64,000 bases of DNA from Chrysogorgia sp. JL179-B06. Lineage: Eukaryota; Cnidaria; Anthozoa; Scleralcyonacea; Chrysogorgiidae. Shown here one piece after another: positions 27,400-37,613 of this stretch. The DNA is taken from NCBI GenBank assembly GCA_035772405.1, contig JAYKKM010000136.1, positions 100,001 to 164,000 of the forward strand. The letters run 5' to 3'. The translations under genes were made by a program, and so were the position numbers. Under the pieces are notes generated by a model. The model was not told where the DNA came from, searched no databases, and worked only from the letters and a program-made list of their open reading frames with translations. Every line of letters starts with the position of its first letter. Position 1 is the first letter of the stretch.

Positions 27400-27583
27400 A
27401 AGGAATGATTTTTATATAGACTTTATTGGACAAGAACAAGAACGAGAAACTACATTTAGCAATAGATAAAGTCAAGTGTTACAACGTGGTCAGATCACGT
27501 GATATGATCAGTATAACTACTGCACGTGATTGACATATGATACTAATACTTACAATTGACTAATTGAGGTTTTATACTTAACA
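27361..27583 (-). repeat. copia 5' LTR (right)
   Basis: 223 bp with TG...CA ends, same sequence as the left LTR. It contains the start codons of the gag frame 13 codons or fewer from its inner edge. TTTAC follows at 27584. Confidence 0.93.
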
Positions 27584-30500
27584 TTTACGATATCTGTAGC
27601 TTTGAAGATAGATAATTTACGATATCTGTAGTTTTGAAGATAGATAATTTACGATATCTGTAGCTTTGAAGATAGATAATTTACGATATCTGTAGTTTTG
27701 AAGATAGATAATTTACGATATCTGTAGTTTTGAATATAGATAATTTACGATATCTGTAGCTTTGAAGATAGATAATTTACGATATCTGTAGCTTTGAAGG
27801 TAGATAATTTACGATATCTGTAGCTTTGAAGATAGATAATTTACGATATCTGTAGTTTTGAAGATAGATAATTTACGATATCTGTAGTTTTGAAGATAGA
27901 TAATTTACGATATCTGTAGCTTTGAAGATAGATAATTTACGATATCTGTAGTTTTGAAGATAGATAATTTACGATATGTGTAGTTTTGAAGATAGATAAT
28001 TTACGATATCTGTAGCTTTGAAGGTAGATAATTTACGATATCTGTAGCTTTGAAGATAGATAATTTACGATATCTGTAGTTTTGAAGATAGATAATTTAC
28101 GATATCTGTAGTTTTGAAGGTAGATAATTTACGATATCTGTAGTTTTGAAGATAGATAATTTACGATATCTGTAGCTTTGAAAATAGATAATTTACGATA
28201 TCTGTAGTTTTGAAGATAGATAATTTACGATATCTGTAGTTTTGAAGATAGATAATTTACGATATCTGTAGCTTTGAAGATAGATAATTTACGATATCTG
28301 TAGCTTTGAAGGTAGATAATTTACGATATCTGTAGCTTTGAAGATAGATAATTTACGATATCTGTAGTTTTGAAGATAGATAATTTACGATATCTGTAGT
28401 TTTGAAGATAGATAATTTACGATATCTGTTGCTTTGAAGATAGATAATTTACGATATCTGTAGTTTTTGAAGATAGATAAATTTACGATATCTGTAGTTT
28501 TGAAGATAGATAATTTACGATATCTGTAGTTTTGAAGATAGATAATTTACGATATCTGTAGCTTTGAAGATAGATAATTTACGATATCTGTAGTTTTGAA
28601 GATAGATAATTTACGATATCTGTAGTTTTGAAGATAGATAATTTACGATATCTGTAGTTTTGAAGATAGATAATTTACGATATCTGTAGCTTTGAAGATA
28701 GATCATTTACGATATCTGTAGTTTTGAAGGTAGATAATTTACGATATCTGTAGTTTTGAAGGTAGATAATTTACGATATCTGTAGTTTTGAAGATAGATA
28801 ATTTACGATATTTTGAAGATAGATAATTTACGATATCTGTAGCTTTGAAGATAGATAATTTACGATATCTGTAGCTTTGAAGGTAGATAATTTACGATAT
28901 CTGTAGTTTTGAAGATAGATAATTTACGATATCTGTAGTTTTGAAGATAGATAATTTACGATATCTGTAGTTTTGAAGATAGATAATTTACGATATCTGT
29001 AGTTTTGAAGATAGATAATTTACGATATCTGTAGCTTTGAAGATAGATAATTTACGATATCTGTAGCTTTGAAGATAGATAATTTACGATATCTGTAGCT
29101 TTGAAGATAGATAATTTACGATATCTGTAGCTTTGAAGATAGATAATTTACGATATCTGTAGTTTTGAAGATAGATAATTTACGATATCTGTAGTTTTGA
29201 AGGTAGATAATTTACGATATCTGTAGCTTTGAAGGTAGATAATTTACGATATCTGTAGTTTTGAAGATAGATAATTTACGATATCTGTAGTTTTGAAGAT
29301 AGATAATTTACGATATCTGTAGTTTTGTAGATAGATAATTTACGATATCTGTAGTTTTGAAGATAGATAATTTACGATATCTGTAGTTTTGAAGATAGAT
29401 AATTTACGATATCTGTAGTTTTGAAGATAGATAATTTACGATATCTGTAGCTTTGAAGATAGATAATTTACGATATCTGTAGCTTTGAAGATAGATAATT
29501 TACGATATCTGTAGCTTTGAAGATAGATAATTTACGATATCTGTAGCTTTGAAGATAGATAATTTACGATATCTGTAGTTTTGAAGGTAGATAATTTACG
29601 ATATCTGTAGTTTTGAAGATAGATAATTTACGATATCTGTAGTTTTGAAGGTAGATAATTTACGATATCTGTAGTTTTGAAGATAGATAATTTACGATAT
29701 CTGTAGTTTTGAAGATAGATAATTTACGATATCTGTAGTTTTGAAGATAGATAATTTACGATATCTGTAGTTTTGAAGAGAGATAATTTACGATATCTGT
29801 AGTTTTGAAGGTAGATAATTTACGATATCTGTAGTTTTGAAGATAGATAATTTACGATATCTGTAGCTTTGAAGATAGATAATTTACGATATCTGTAGCT
29901 TTGAAGGTAGATAATTTACGATATCTGTAGTTTTGAAGATAGATAATTTACGATATCTGTAGCTTTGAAGATAGATAATTTACGATATTTGTAGTTTTGA
30001 AGGTAGATAATTTACGATATCTGTAGTTTTGAAGATAGATAATTTACGATATCTGTAGTTTTGAAGGTAGATAATTTACGATATCTGTAGCTTTGAAGGT
30101 AGATAATTTACGATATCTGTAGCTTTGAAGATAGATAATTTACGATATCTGTAGTTTTGAAGAGAGATAATTTACGATATCTGTAGCTTTGAAGATAGAT
30201 AATTTACGATATCTGTAGTTTTGAAGATAGATAATTTACGATATCTGTAGTTTTGAAGATAGATAATTTACGATATCTGTAGCTTTGAAGATAGATAATT
30301 TACGATATCTGTAGTTTTGAAGATAGATAATTTACGATATCTGTAGCTTTGAAGATAGATAATTTACGATATCTGTAGCTTTGAAGATAGATAATTTACG
30401 ATATCTGTAGTTTTGAAGATAGATAATTTACGATATCTGTAGCTTTGAAGATAGATAATTTACGATATCTGTAGTTTTGAAGATAGATAATTTACGATAT

Positions 30501-30858
30501 CTGTAGTTTTGAAGGTAGATAATTTACGATATCTGTAGTTTTGAAGATAGATAATTTACGATATCTGTAGTTTTGAAGGTAGATAATTTACGATATCTGT
30601 AGTTTTGAAGAGAGATAATTTACGATATCTGTAGCTTTGAAGGTAGATAATTTACGATATCTGTAGCTTTGAAGATAGATAATTTACGATATCTGTAGTT
30701 TTGAAGATAGATAATTTACGATATCTGTAGTTTTGAAGGTACATAATTTACGATATCTGTAGTTTTGAAGATAGATAATTTACGATATCTGTAGTTTTGA
30801 AGATAGATAATTTACGATATCTGTAGCTTTGAAGATAGATAATTTACGATATCTGTAG
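27584..30858. repeat. 32-bp satellite array, right part, about 100 units
   Basis: Continues the same 32-bp unit after the copia insertion, with the same GTTTTG/GCTTTG and AGATAG/AGGTAG alternation. It stops at the sequence ATCTCGTACAG, just before copy A of the segmental duplication. Confidence 0.96.
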
Positions 30859-30876
30859 ATCTCGTACAGTTATTTA

Positions 30877-31001
30877 AGAATTTTATCGATTGCAAGAGAG
30901 TACAATCGAAATGGCACGTGTCGAAAATCTTTTGGTTGCTGTGGACGAAGGGAAGGCAAACAAGTTTAAAGGAAGGTCCATCCGTGACATAAACATCAAC
31001 G
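30877..31001 (+). pseudogene. Truncated last part of a tyrosine-recombinase-like exon (copy A)
   Basis: Matches the 3' end of the exon at 59963-60435, from the RLQES segment to the RSIRDIN segment, with a Leu-to-Arg-type change (CACGTG versus CACTTG). Everything upstream, including the conserved HLGH and FYR residues, is missing because the satellite begins here. It ends at a possible GT splice donor. Confidence 0.6.
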
Positions 31002-32329
31002 GTAATTATAAACTTTTTATGATCTTGCGTGATTCACACATATTTCAGGGTAATTAATAACCATTACAACACGATCGAGTCGGATTTCTTTGATGTACCG
31101 AGGCATGTAGCTTACAACACTATGAATACTAATTAGATACTAATTTTCTAGAAACGAAGAGAAAACTAGGAAAATTGTTGAACAATATAGACAAAACTTT
31201 CTTGGAAACATGCTAGATCGTGTTGTAAGTCAGATAAATCCCTCGAACGTCGGGATGTATGTCGTGAGTGCTCACGTCATCAATTTCAACACTGAAAATA
31301 GGAGGGAAACTTTGGGGCAAATATGCTTATTTTTATTCAGTCAGTGATTTTTGCCTGTAAACTATGACAACTGAAGCAGCACACGTAAAGTAATGTGAGT
31401 GAGATGGTTGATATATAAAAAAACCCTTCGCTTCGAGCGACTAAAACGAAAAGCAGAGAGCGTTTTCGGGCAAGAAACCTGACAAATTTTGTTATATATC
31501 AAAGTGCTTTAGCATACGAAGAAAATCGCAGGAAAAATAAATTATTGCCTATAGTAATTTTAAAAATCATTAATGAAAAATAGAGATGTTCGTTTATCCA
31601 CTGCGATTTTTTGGAAAAGACGAACTGCCGAATTTGTCCGCGAATCACGCAATGATTGGTCGAAATCTGCCAGACGAATCGCAGTGTGTTTTAGTCTCCA
31701 AAAGTTATCGGATAATAATTTATCATTGCACATGTAGTTTTTTGTTTATTTGCTCGGTGACCATGTAATTGCAACGCAAACGCATGACATATTGCGGGTT
31801 ATACGAGACTTAGATACGGAGAACGGAGGCTCTTAGCCAGATACATGATATATCTGATGATGTACAGTATGTATTGAATTCAATAGATAATTAAAAATCC
31901 CCGGATGTATATGGATACAGCCCTGGTTTGTATAGTATACATCCATTAATTTTTACAAATCCCCGAAGCTTTAGGGATGTATATAGGATATACATCCGTA
32001 TAAAGAACAAAGAAAAACAACTAAAATTTGAACTAATAGTCATCGATGCCATCAGGCCTCGCGAGAGTTTATCTAAGTCCCTCAGGCATACGATCTTCGT
32101 TTAATGTTCAATAGATCACTCACGTGATCGGTGGCCGCATTGGGGAAACAATACGAAATCTTTGAATAAGAACAGAGTTATTTGAATAAGAATAAAGCTA
32201 AATTCGCATGAGATAAAGATGGTACACCAATATGGCCGCCATTTTATTGTTTTGGAACACCAACATGGCCGCCGTGACGTCAGATGAAACCATCAATACC
32301 GTGCGTTTACTTATAATAAATATATAAAT

Positions 32330-32418
32330 AGATAACTACCTAGATCGCTACCTAGATCGCTACCTATAGATAGCTACCTATAGATAGCTACCTATAGATA
32401 GCTACCTAGATAGCTACT
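32330..32418. repeat. Short tandem repeat of a 14-bp TAGATAGCTACCTA-type unit
   Basis: Imperfect direct repeats of the TAGATAGCTACC type. Copy B at 61760-61864 has one more unit, which accounts for part of the length difference between the duplicates. Confidence 0.8.
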
Positions 32419-32964
32419 AAACTCATTGACAAAAACAGTAGGATCAGTGTATGAAAATCACATGTTTTAAATGAAAGCTTTTTATGTACATAAATTTATG
32501 TATTGGACTGCATTTCCCCTCTCCTCCCAATTTAATGTTGCCAGAGGCATTAAATATACGAATAAACGATTCAATCATCATTTTGTGGTACACCAACACA
32601 ATTTACACATCTTAATATAGAATTATTTCTATTTGCAGAGTTCGATGATTTGAATGATGACAATATTTCATGTTAGTTGACAATAACTTCTTTTGTCATA
32701 AAATTAACAATTGCATATTTATTACCTATATACTTTTATCATATTACTTCAAAAGGATAACGACAGTTTAATATTAACTACTTAGTGATCAAGTGAAACG
32801 TACTACTTCAAGAAATAGATATTAAGGAAACATTACTCATTACCCTTTAAACGAAGAGTAAAATCCTTTACACTGACAAAAAGGGAAGATTTAACACCAC
32901 GATTAAGGATATTTTCTTCATTTGTACGTAATAATTAAACGCATTTGATATCTTATGATTATAG

Positions 32965-33015
32965 GTTCTACACATCACCAAACCCGATCGGATGAAACGT
33001 GCCAGACAAGTGGAG
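32965..33015 (+). other. Candidate small exon (copy A)
   Basis: 51 bp bounded by TTATAG and GTAAAAG, identical in copy B at 62218-62268. Splice-like borders are the only evidence. The translation is short, polar and not recognised. Confidence 0.3.
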
Positions 33016-33362
33016 GTAAAAGTGGAGGTTATTTTTTAAATCTAAACATCATATACAGTACATTACAATAGAAAATAATTATTAAACATTCACTTCTCGA
33101 GAGGTTTCTATTTGACATTAGTATTATTGACAAGTGTCTATAGAATCACTATTCGCTGATAGAAACCTCTGGGGTAAAAATCACGTGATTTCGAAAGATA
33201 TTTACTTTTTTTTATGAAAAATATAATACTCGCCCTTGTTTTCTATGAGCGATGGAAAACGCGGGTTGTCTAATTGCTAATTAATAAACTACGTTAAATG
33301 GCTCTTACTTCTGAAGTAATTGGTTTGTCGTTATTAAATTATTTGATATTTATCTTTGGACT

Positions 33363-33368
33363 CATATA
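33363..33368. other. Left Polinton target site duplication (CATATA)
   Basis: CATATA precedes the terminal AGTAGTAGTAAAAGG and recurs at 52086-52091 after the other terminus. The undisrupted site GGACTCATATAGATTC is present once at 62611-62625. Confidence 0.95.
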
Positions 33369-33500
33369 AGTAGTAGTAAAAGGCCGATTCTAACTCACCC
33401 CCGCAGTTAGACCCTGTTAGTGGGCGTAGCCAAAACTTTGACCACGCCCACTAACAGAATCTAACTGGTTGTGAGTTAGAATAGGCCTTTTACTACTACT
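33369..33500. repeat. Self-complementary terminal hairpin, left end (132 bp)
   Basis: The outermost AGTAGTAGTAAAAGGCC has its own inverted copy ending at 33500 (GGCCTTTTACTACTACT). The arms keep pairing inward through TTCTAACTCAC, GTTAGTGGGCG and CAAAACTTT-type segments. The whole 132 bp can fold on itself, like a viral terminal hairpin. Confidence 0.88.
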
Positions 33501-33501
33501 G

Positions 33502-33548
33502 TCAAGGTCAAGTTTCAAGGTCAAGTCTCAAGGTCAAGGTCAAGGTCA
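33502..33548 (+). promoter_or_regulatory. Array of five TCAAGGTCA nuclear-receptor-type sites
   Basis: TCAAGGTCA occurs at 33502, 33515, 33528, 33534 and 33540, the last three overlapping. This is the monomer consensus for FTZ-F1/SF-1 and ERR nuclear receptors. Whether it is bound is unknown; it could be a simple repeat. Confidence 0.5.
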
Positions 33549-33849
33549 AGTTCCAAGAATTATCTCAAGAAATAATTCCAAGAATTCCTCGAAAAGGGGC
33601 GTGGTCGAAATGTCTTAAAAAGGGCATGGTCGAGATGCCTTAAAAAAGGGCGTGGCCGAGATGCCTTAAAAAAGGGCGTGGCCAAGTTTTTTAAAATCAG
33701 GGTGTGGTCGAGTTAGACTCCAGGAGTTACTCCAAATGTTATTGCGCGACGTGGTTCACATTCTGTAGCAACGACATGCAGTCAGGCTTGGCTTGGTGGG
33801 TTCGGGTGGAGGTTCGAGTCAGACGGGTCCTGGTGGTGGTGCGTGTCCC

Positions 33850-36800
33850 CTATTCCGCGATGAGGTGATGCCCCAATGCCAGAGTGTTTACCTTGTCGGG
33901 TAGGATATACCGCTTGTCGTCGTTACTACTTAGTGCTATCTTGTTGATCGTCTCCGTGTAAATTTCGTGTTTCCTACTTCTAAAAGTATTCATACTTCTC
34001 ATCTGTGTCTCTCCGGAGAACAAGCACTCTTTATAGTTTTCAAATGTTATTGATCTAGCTACAACTCCTTTCTTTATCCCCTTACATCTCCTCTGCTCTG
34101 AGTTGTTAGTCTTACATGCGTACAGCTTGGCTCTTAGACCAACAAACTCTAGGACTTGCTCTCCATTATTCTCGTCCTTGAATAGACCTACAACCTTTTT
34201 ATTCAAACCTGTTGGAATACAGGAGGGGTGGTCCTTAGAGTACTCAGAGGTGTCGAACCTCTCTCTAACGTCATTTGAGATGTCTTCGTAAAAGTCGTCG
34301 GTGTGTATCTCGTACATTAGACTGTCAGTGTCGGTGAACAATAACTTAGCAGCATCCCCATATTTAGGTTTAACGTATTCGTAGTGAAACTCGTACATTA
34401 CAGTCTTACTCAAGTCTAAGATACTCATCCCAAGGTATACGGGTTTGTAGAATTTCACTTTTGTTCTCTTCATGTGTACTGCTATTAGGTTCTCGCTAAA
34501 GATTGTGCGATGACTGTAATTTGGCTTGGAAACAAACTTATTCATTTTCTTTTCGTTCGTCACTAACTTGATGTCTACCCTGTTCCTGGTGTTTTCCATA
34601 GTTTTTCCAAACACTGAGTTGTTCATCATCTTGAAGAAATCTTTCTCGAAACTGTTCGTAGCCTTTGTTCTCAGTTGTGTGTTAAGATATATGTACTTCT
34701 TCATCCAAGCTCCCTCTCTGAAAGTAATCCCTCTGTGAATTTTTGTTAACTTCATTCCATATTTAAGATACATCTTAAGGTTCTTGCGGTGAATAACGTA
34801 TTTGTTCTTGTTCATCAAGTTAGGGACTAGCTTTTCCACTCCGTTAATTATCAACCTCTCTGGGGCTAGAGGATAATCGTTATGAGCATCGTGAAGTTCC
34901 TTAGGGTATTCTAGGTCAACTTCTAGAATACAGGGTGTTTTCTTCCAGTTCTTTAGTTGTGCACTGTTCATCCACTTGAAATCTCCTATAGGTAATTTCA
35001 TACTCATAGCACATCCGTAGAGGTTGTTCGCGTCGAGGTACGGTAAGTATACACTAGGTTTGGTAGGATCGTATTTTGCTTGTGGTACTGACTCTGGTTT
35101 TTTCGTGTACGCCATATGTTTGTTATTGGCTTGGGCGTGTCTTTTTGTGATGGTGGAGACTCCTCCTCTGATACCTCTCTCTATCATCAACAACATGTCA
35201 ATATCGGTCAACAACTCTAGTTCTACTTTTGTTGTTTTTTTTAGTAGTGCGTCCCATGATAGCCCTGGAGATGTGTAATACCATGCAGGGTCTAGTCCAT
35301 AATTTTTCATACAAACAGACCTGAAGTTCTCGAACACATCCTCCAACAACAACACATCTGTCAACAGGTAGAGGTCGTGGTAATCCTTCATGGTCTTCGT
35401 TCCAAAGTTTTTCCAAACTTTTTGGGCGTGCTCATAGTCCTCGTCGCTGATGTCTGTGTCAGTCAGTTTCGAGTAGAACTCTTCTTTAGGAGGTAATTTT
35501 TCCTCTTTTAGTTTCTCTATCTGATCCATGTACTCGTATGGGTAGACACCTTTCTTGGAAACTAGCTCAAAATCTTCGTCTTTTTCGAACTGTTTTCTTG
35601 TGGATACTAACTGGTCTTTAGACAAGTTCTTTGCTAGTCTATCTAGACTAGAAGCCATGAACTTAAAACTGTCTAAGAATCTAATTTCTCTGGTGATAGG
35701 TTTTTCTTTACCAGTCTTATCGGTGTAGTGGTCCACCACAATATTTTTACTGAAGGAGATGTATTTCTCCTCGTTACATGGAATACAGTTTATGTCTCCA
35801 CCTAGGCTTTTGATAAACAAGTGAGCGTCGTATCCAGACAAGTTGTGGAAAATAACAGGAACAAATTTTGGTAATTTGTATTTTAGATTACACGACGTGT
35901 GTGCAGCTCCTCTGAATTTTCCTGTCATGTGACAATGGTCTCTGACTATGTAGTCTTCAGGGTAGGGAGAATCTTTTTCGCAAATCCAGCACTTTGTGCT
36001 ATTTTCGAAAATTTCCATCTCCTCAGAGCTTAGGTTCATTGGTATTATCACCTTGAATCTCTTGTACGCTCTACGCACAGCTTTCTCTATCTCTTCTACG
36101 AACGACTTGGCCAGGTCGTCTTCCGGGTTCTCCTTAGTTCTACTTACTGGATTCTCCCAGTATAGTTTGTCGTCACTACATTTTAGGTGGAAGGTCCATC
36201 CTGATAGTGTATGATGTTGGTATTTGTTGGTAAAACTACTGTTTGGTTTGTTCTCACATCCTTCAATCTTCTCGATGAACGACTCAAAATCAGCGTAGAT
36301 CACAAATGGCACGTCTTGTGTTTTGTGGTTGTTTGTGAAAGTTAGTTTGTCGTCTTTACCTTTTTCTGGCATTACAGTTTTAATACTATTAACGTCTGAG
36401 CAGTATTCGTCGTGTTTTTCTAGTGACTTAGTATTCTTGAAGCTATTTAGACATCTATAACAATAGTGAATCTCATGTTGGTGGTTGTTATTCTTACTTG
36501 ACATGAGTCTACTCATATTCTTAATCCAGACGTAGTGAGATGTAGTCTCGTTCTTAATGTAAAGCAAGTTAATGGTGTCTCTAGAGTTTCCTTGGATAGT
36601 AAGAGGGTACACCTCACCCTCATCGTAACCAAATACGTTTATTTCTATCTTGTTATTTTCTGAAAATTTCTTAATGTCCTCTAGTGGTGTTGGAAACCTA
36701 ACCTTGGTCCAATTGTAATTCGTCGAAGCTTCTTTGAGTTTCTTACTTATTTTAGCAACAGTTACAGACCACTTGAAGCACATGTTGTCCATTTTGTTTT

Positions 36801-37329
36801 TAACGTTTACGATGGCTTTTTTGTAAACTAGTGCTTGTGGTGTAGGAATGTGGGAGCTCCCAGACATTGGTGTGTACTTGTCGATGTGAATGATTAGTCT
36901 CACAACACGAAGAAGTCTCCAGTTACTTCCTCTAGTCAAGTATGTAGAGAAGCTCTCTAACATTTTCTCAACCATCTCGTTGTACGTCTCTTCAGAGTTT
37001 GTGCCAGGTAGTATAATCTTTGTGAGAGTGTGAAAGTGTGCCTCAGCTTCAACCTCTTCGTCGTTCGCTGTGCGAACCATCACACAATCCAGAATTAACT
37101 TGGTCTTGATTCCTTTTTTCATCTGTTTCTTCCAAAGGTCTAACACAACAACTTTTGACTGTTCTAGGAACACCTTTGGTTCTGTGTTTGTCCCAGCGTT
37201 AATCTCAAAGTTATTTGAGAAACCTCTAAGTGAGGTCTCACTCTTTTGTGGTATAGTTTCTCTAAATATAGAGTCTATCTTTTCTTTGAACAAATTAAAA
37301 GCACTTGGTCTACAATCCACTTGTTCCAT
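33850..37329 (-). CDS. POLB: Protein-primed family B DNA polymerase
   Basis: 1159 codons, normal for Polintons. A Cys/His finger (CYRC...H...C) lies near residue 290. Exonuclease motifs are YADFESF (about 345), NLSGYDAH (about 500) and the LLTDVLLL block (about 655). An inserted zinc-binding block like endonuclease VII (CWIC, then DHCHMTGKFRGAAH, CNLKYK) is near 450-485. Polymerase motifs are LDANNLYG (about 767), KMMNNSVFGK (about 903) and FTDTDSL (about 1000). It replicates the linear element from a protein primer at the termini. The frame is open upstream to 37446 without an ATG, and the usual TATA-like motif lies not here but before the overlapping 80-codon frame, so the true start is uncertain. 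Confidence 0.95.
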   Translation of the reverse strand: MEQVDCRPSAFNLFKEKIDSIFRETIPQKSETSLRGFSNNFEINAGTNTEPKVFLEQSKVVVLDLWKKQMKKGIKTKLILDCVMVRTANDEEVEAEAHFHTLTKIILPGTNSEETYNEMVEKMLESFSTYLTRGSNWRLLRVVRLIIHIDKYTPMSGSSHIPTPQALVYKKAIVNVKNKMDNMCFKWSVTVAKISKKLKEASTNYNWTKVRFPTPLEDIKKFSENNKIEINVFGYDEGEVYPLTIQGNSRDTINLLYIKNETTSHYVWIKNMSRLMSSKNNNHQHEIHYCYRCLNSFKNTKSLEKHDEYCSDVNSIKTVMPEKGKDDKLTFTNNHKTQDVPFVIYADFESFIEKIEGCENKPNSSFTNKYQHHTLSGWTFHLKCSDDKLYWENPVSRTKENPEDDLAKSFVEEIEKAVRRAYKRFKVIIPMNLSSEEMEIFENSTKCWICEKDSPYPEDYIVRDHCHMTGKFRGAAHTSCNLKYKLPKFVPVIFHNLSGYDAHLFIKSLGGDINCIPCNEEKYISFSKNIVVDHYTDKTGKEKPITREIRFLDSFKFMASSLDRLAKNLSKDQLVSTRKQFEKDEDFELVSKKGVYPYEYMDQIEKLKEEKLPPKEEFYSKLTDTDISDEDYEHAQKVWKNFGTKTMKDYHDLYLLTDVLLLEDVFENFRSVCMKNYGLDPAWYYTSPGLSWDALLKKTTKVELELLTDIDMLLMIERGIRGGVSTITKRHAQANNKHMAYTKKPESVPQAKYDPTKPSVYLPYLDANNLYGCAMSMKLPIGDFKWMNSAQLKNWKKTPCILEVDLEYPKELHDAHNDYPLAPERLIINGVEKLVPNLMNKNKYVIHRKNLKMYLKYGMKLTKIHRGITFREGAWMKKYIYLNTQLRTKATNSFEKDFFKMMNNSVFGKTMENTRNRVDIKLVTNEKKMNKFVSKPNYSHRTIFSENLIAVHMKRTKVKFYKPVYLGMSILDLSKTVMYEFHYEYVKPKYGDAAKLLFTDTDSLMYEIHTDDFYEDISNDVRERFDTSEYSKDHPSCIPTGLNKKVVGLFKDENNGEQVLEFVGLRAKLYACKTNNSEQRRCKGIKKGVVARSITFENYKECLFSGETQMRSMNTFRSRKHEIYTETINKIALSSNDDKRYILPDKVNTLALGHHLIAE

Positions 37330-37517
37330 TGATCCATCTTCTTTTTGATAGACTCCTTTTTGAGAGACTCCTTGAATAAAGTCATACGCTCTCTCACACT
37401 TCTTCTTGGTGTGGGAGGTGCAGGTGTAGGTGTCATTATAGGTTCTTTAAGTCCGTGTGGGATTGGTTTATCCATTATGTTTTTAGGACGTGTCGTTTTT
37501 TCCATCCTACTTGACAT
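37275..37517 (-). CDS. Small basic protein overlapping the 5' end of the polymerase gene
   Basis: 80 codons in a different frame from the polymerase, overlapping its first 55 nt. The start is supported by CCTATAGTATACAG about 10 nt before the ATG, the motif found before most genes in this element. The product has a Pro-rich middle (TPTPAPPTPRR) and a Lys-rich repeat (FKESLKK, ESIKKK). It could be a separate small DNA-binding or virion protein, or a leader of the polymerase reached by frameshifting, though I see no classic slippery heptamer. Function unknown. Confidence 0.5.
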   Translation of the reverse strand: MSSRMEKTTRPKNIMDKPIPHGLKEPIMTPTPAPPTPRRSVRERMTLFKESLKKESIKKKMDQWNKWIVDQVLLICSKKR

Positions 37518-37549
37518 GTTATGTCTGTATACTATAGGATGTGTTTTAT
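37518..37549 (-). promoter_or_regulatory. ATG-proximal promoter motif
   Basis: The coding strand reads AATAAAACACATCC then TATAGTATA, and 10 nt later the ATG. One of the clearest copies of the element-wide motif. Confidence 0.6.
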
Positions 37550-37613
37550 TTCTTTAGACCATTTCTTAAAAAAGAGTCGTTTTACAATTTACTATACTAC
37601 TAGTACAATGTGA

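Larger units (their letters stand above)
23134..27583 (-). mobile_element. Ty1/copia LTR retrotransposon, 4450 bp, nearly intact
   Basis: Two 223-bp LTRs bounded by TG...CA flank gag, protease, integrase, reverse transcriptase and RNase H, in the order that defines Ty1/copia (integrase before reverse transcriptase). The element reads on the minus strand, has a 5-bp target duplication and sits inside the 32-bp satellite. The LTRs look identical base for base, so the insertion is recent. The single coding frame is split near 25320 by a frame change. Confidence 0.95.
30877..33368 (+). repeat. Segmental duplication copy A, left part
   Basis: Matches 60310-62621 with only scattered differences. 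The main ones are a 192-bp stretch (32559-32750) absent from copy B and one extra 14-bp tandem unit in copy B. Copy A starts abruptly next to the satellite and is interrupted at 33368 by the Polinton. The matched sequence is mainly intron-like and contains small exon candidates described separately. Confidence 0.93.
33369..33683. repeat. Polinton left terminal inverted repeat
   Basis: Inverted match to 51692-52085. Its outer 132 bp are identical. They are followed by a TCAAGGTCA array, a shared CAAGAATTATCTCAAG palindromic stretch, and about four copies of a GGGCGTGGCCGAGATGCC-type unit of about 29 bp. The right TIR has more of these units, so the two differ in length. Confidence 0.93.

Noticed and set aside
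31586..31768. 60-codon frame also found at 61018-61200
   Set aside because: It is preserved because the region was duplicated recently; no motif, and its neighbours are intron-like.
34103..37557. Plus-strand frames of 62-92 codons opposite the polymerase
   Set aside because: Shadows of the polymerase coding strand, with no motifs or promoters.
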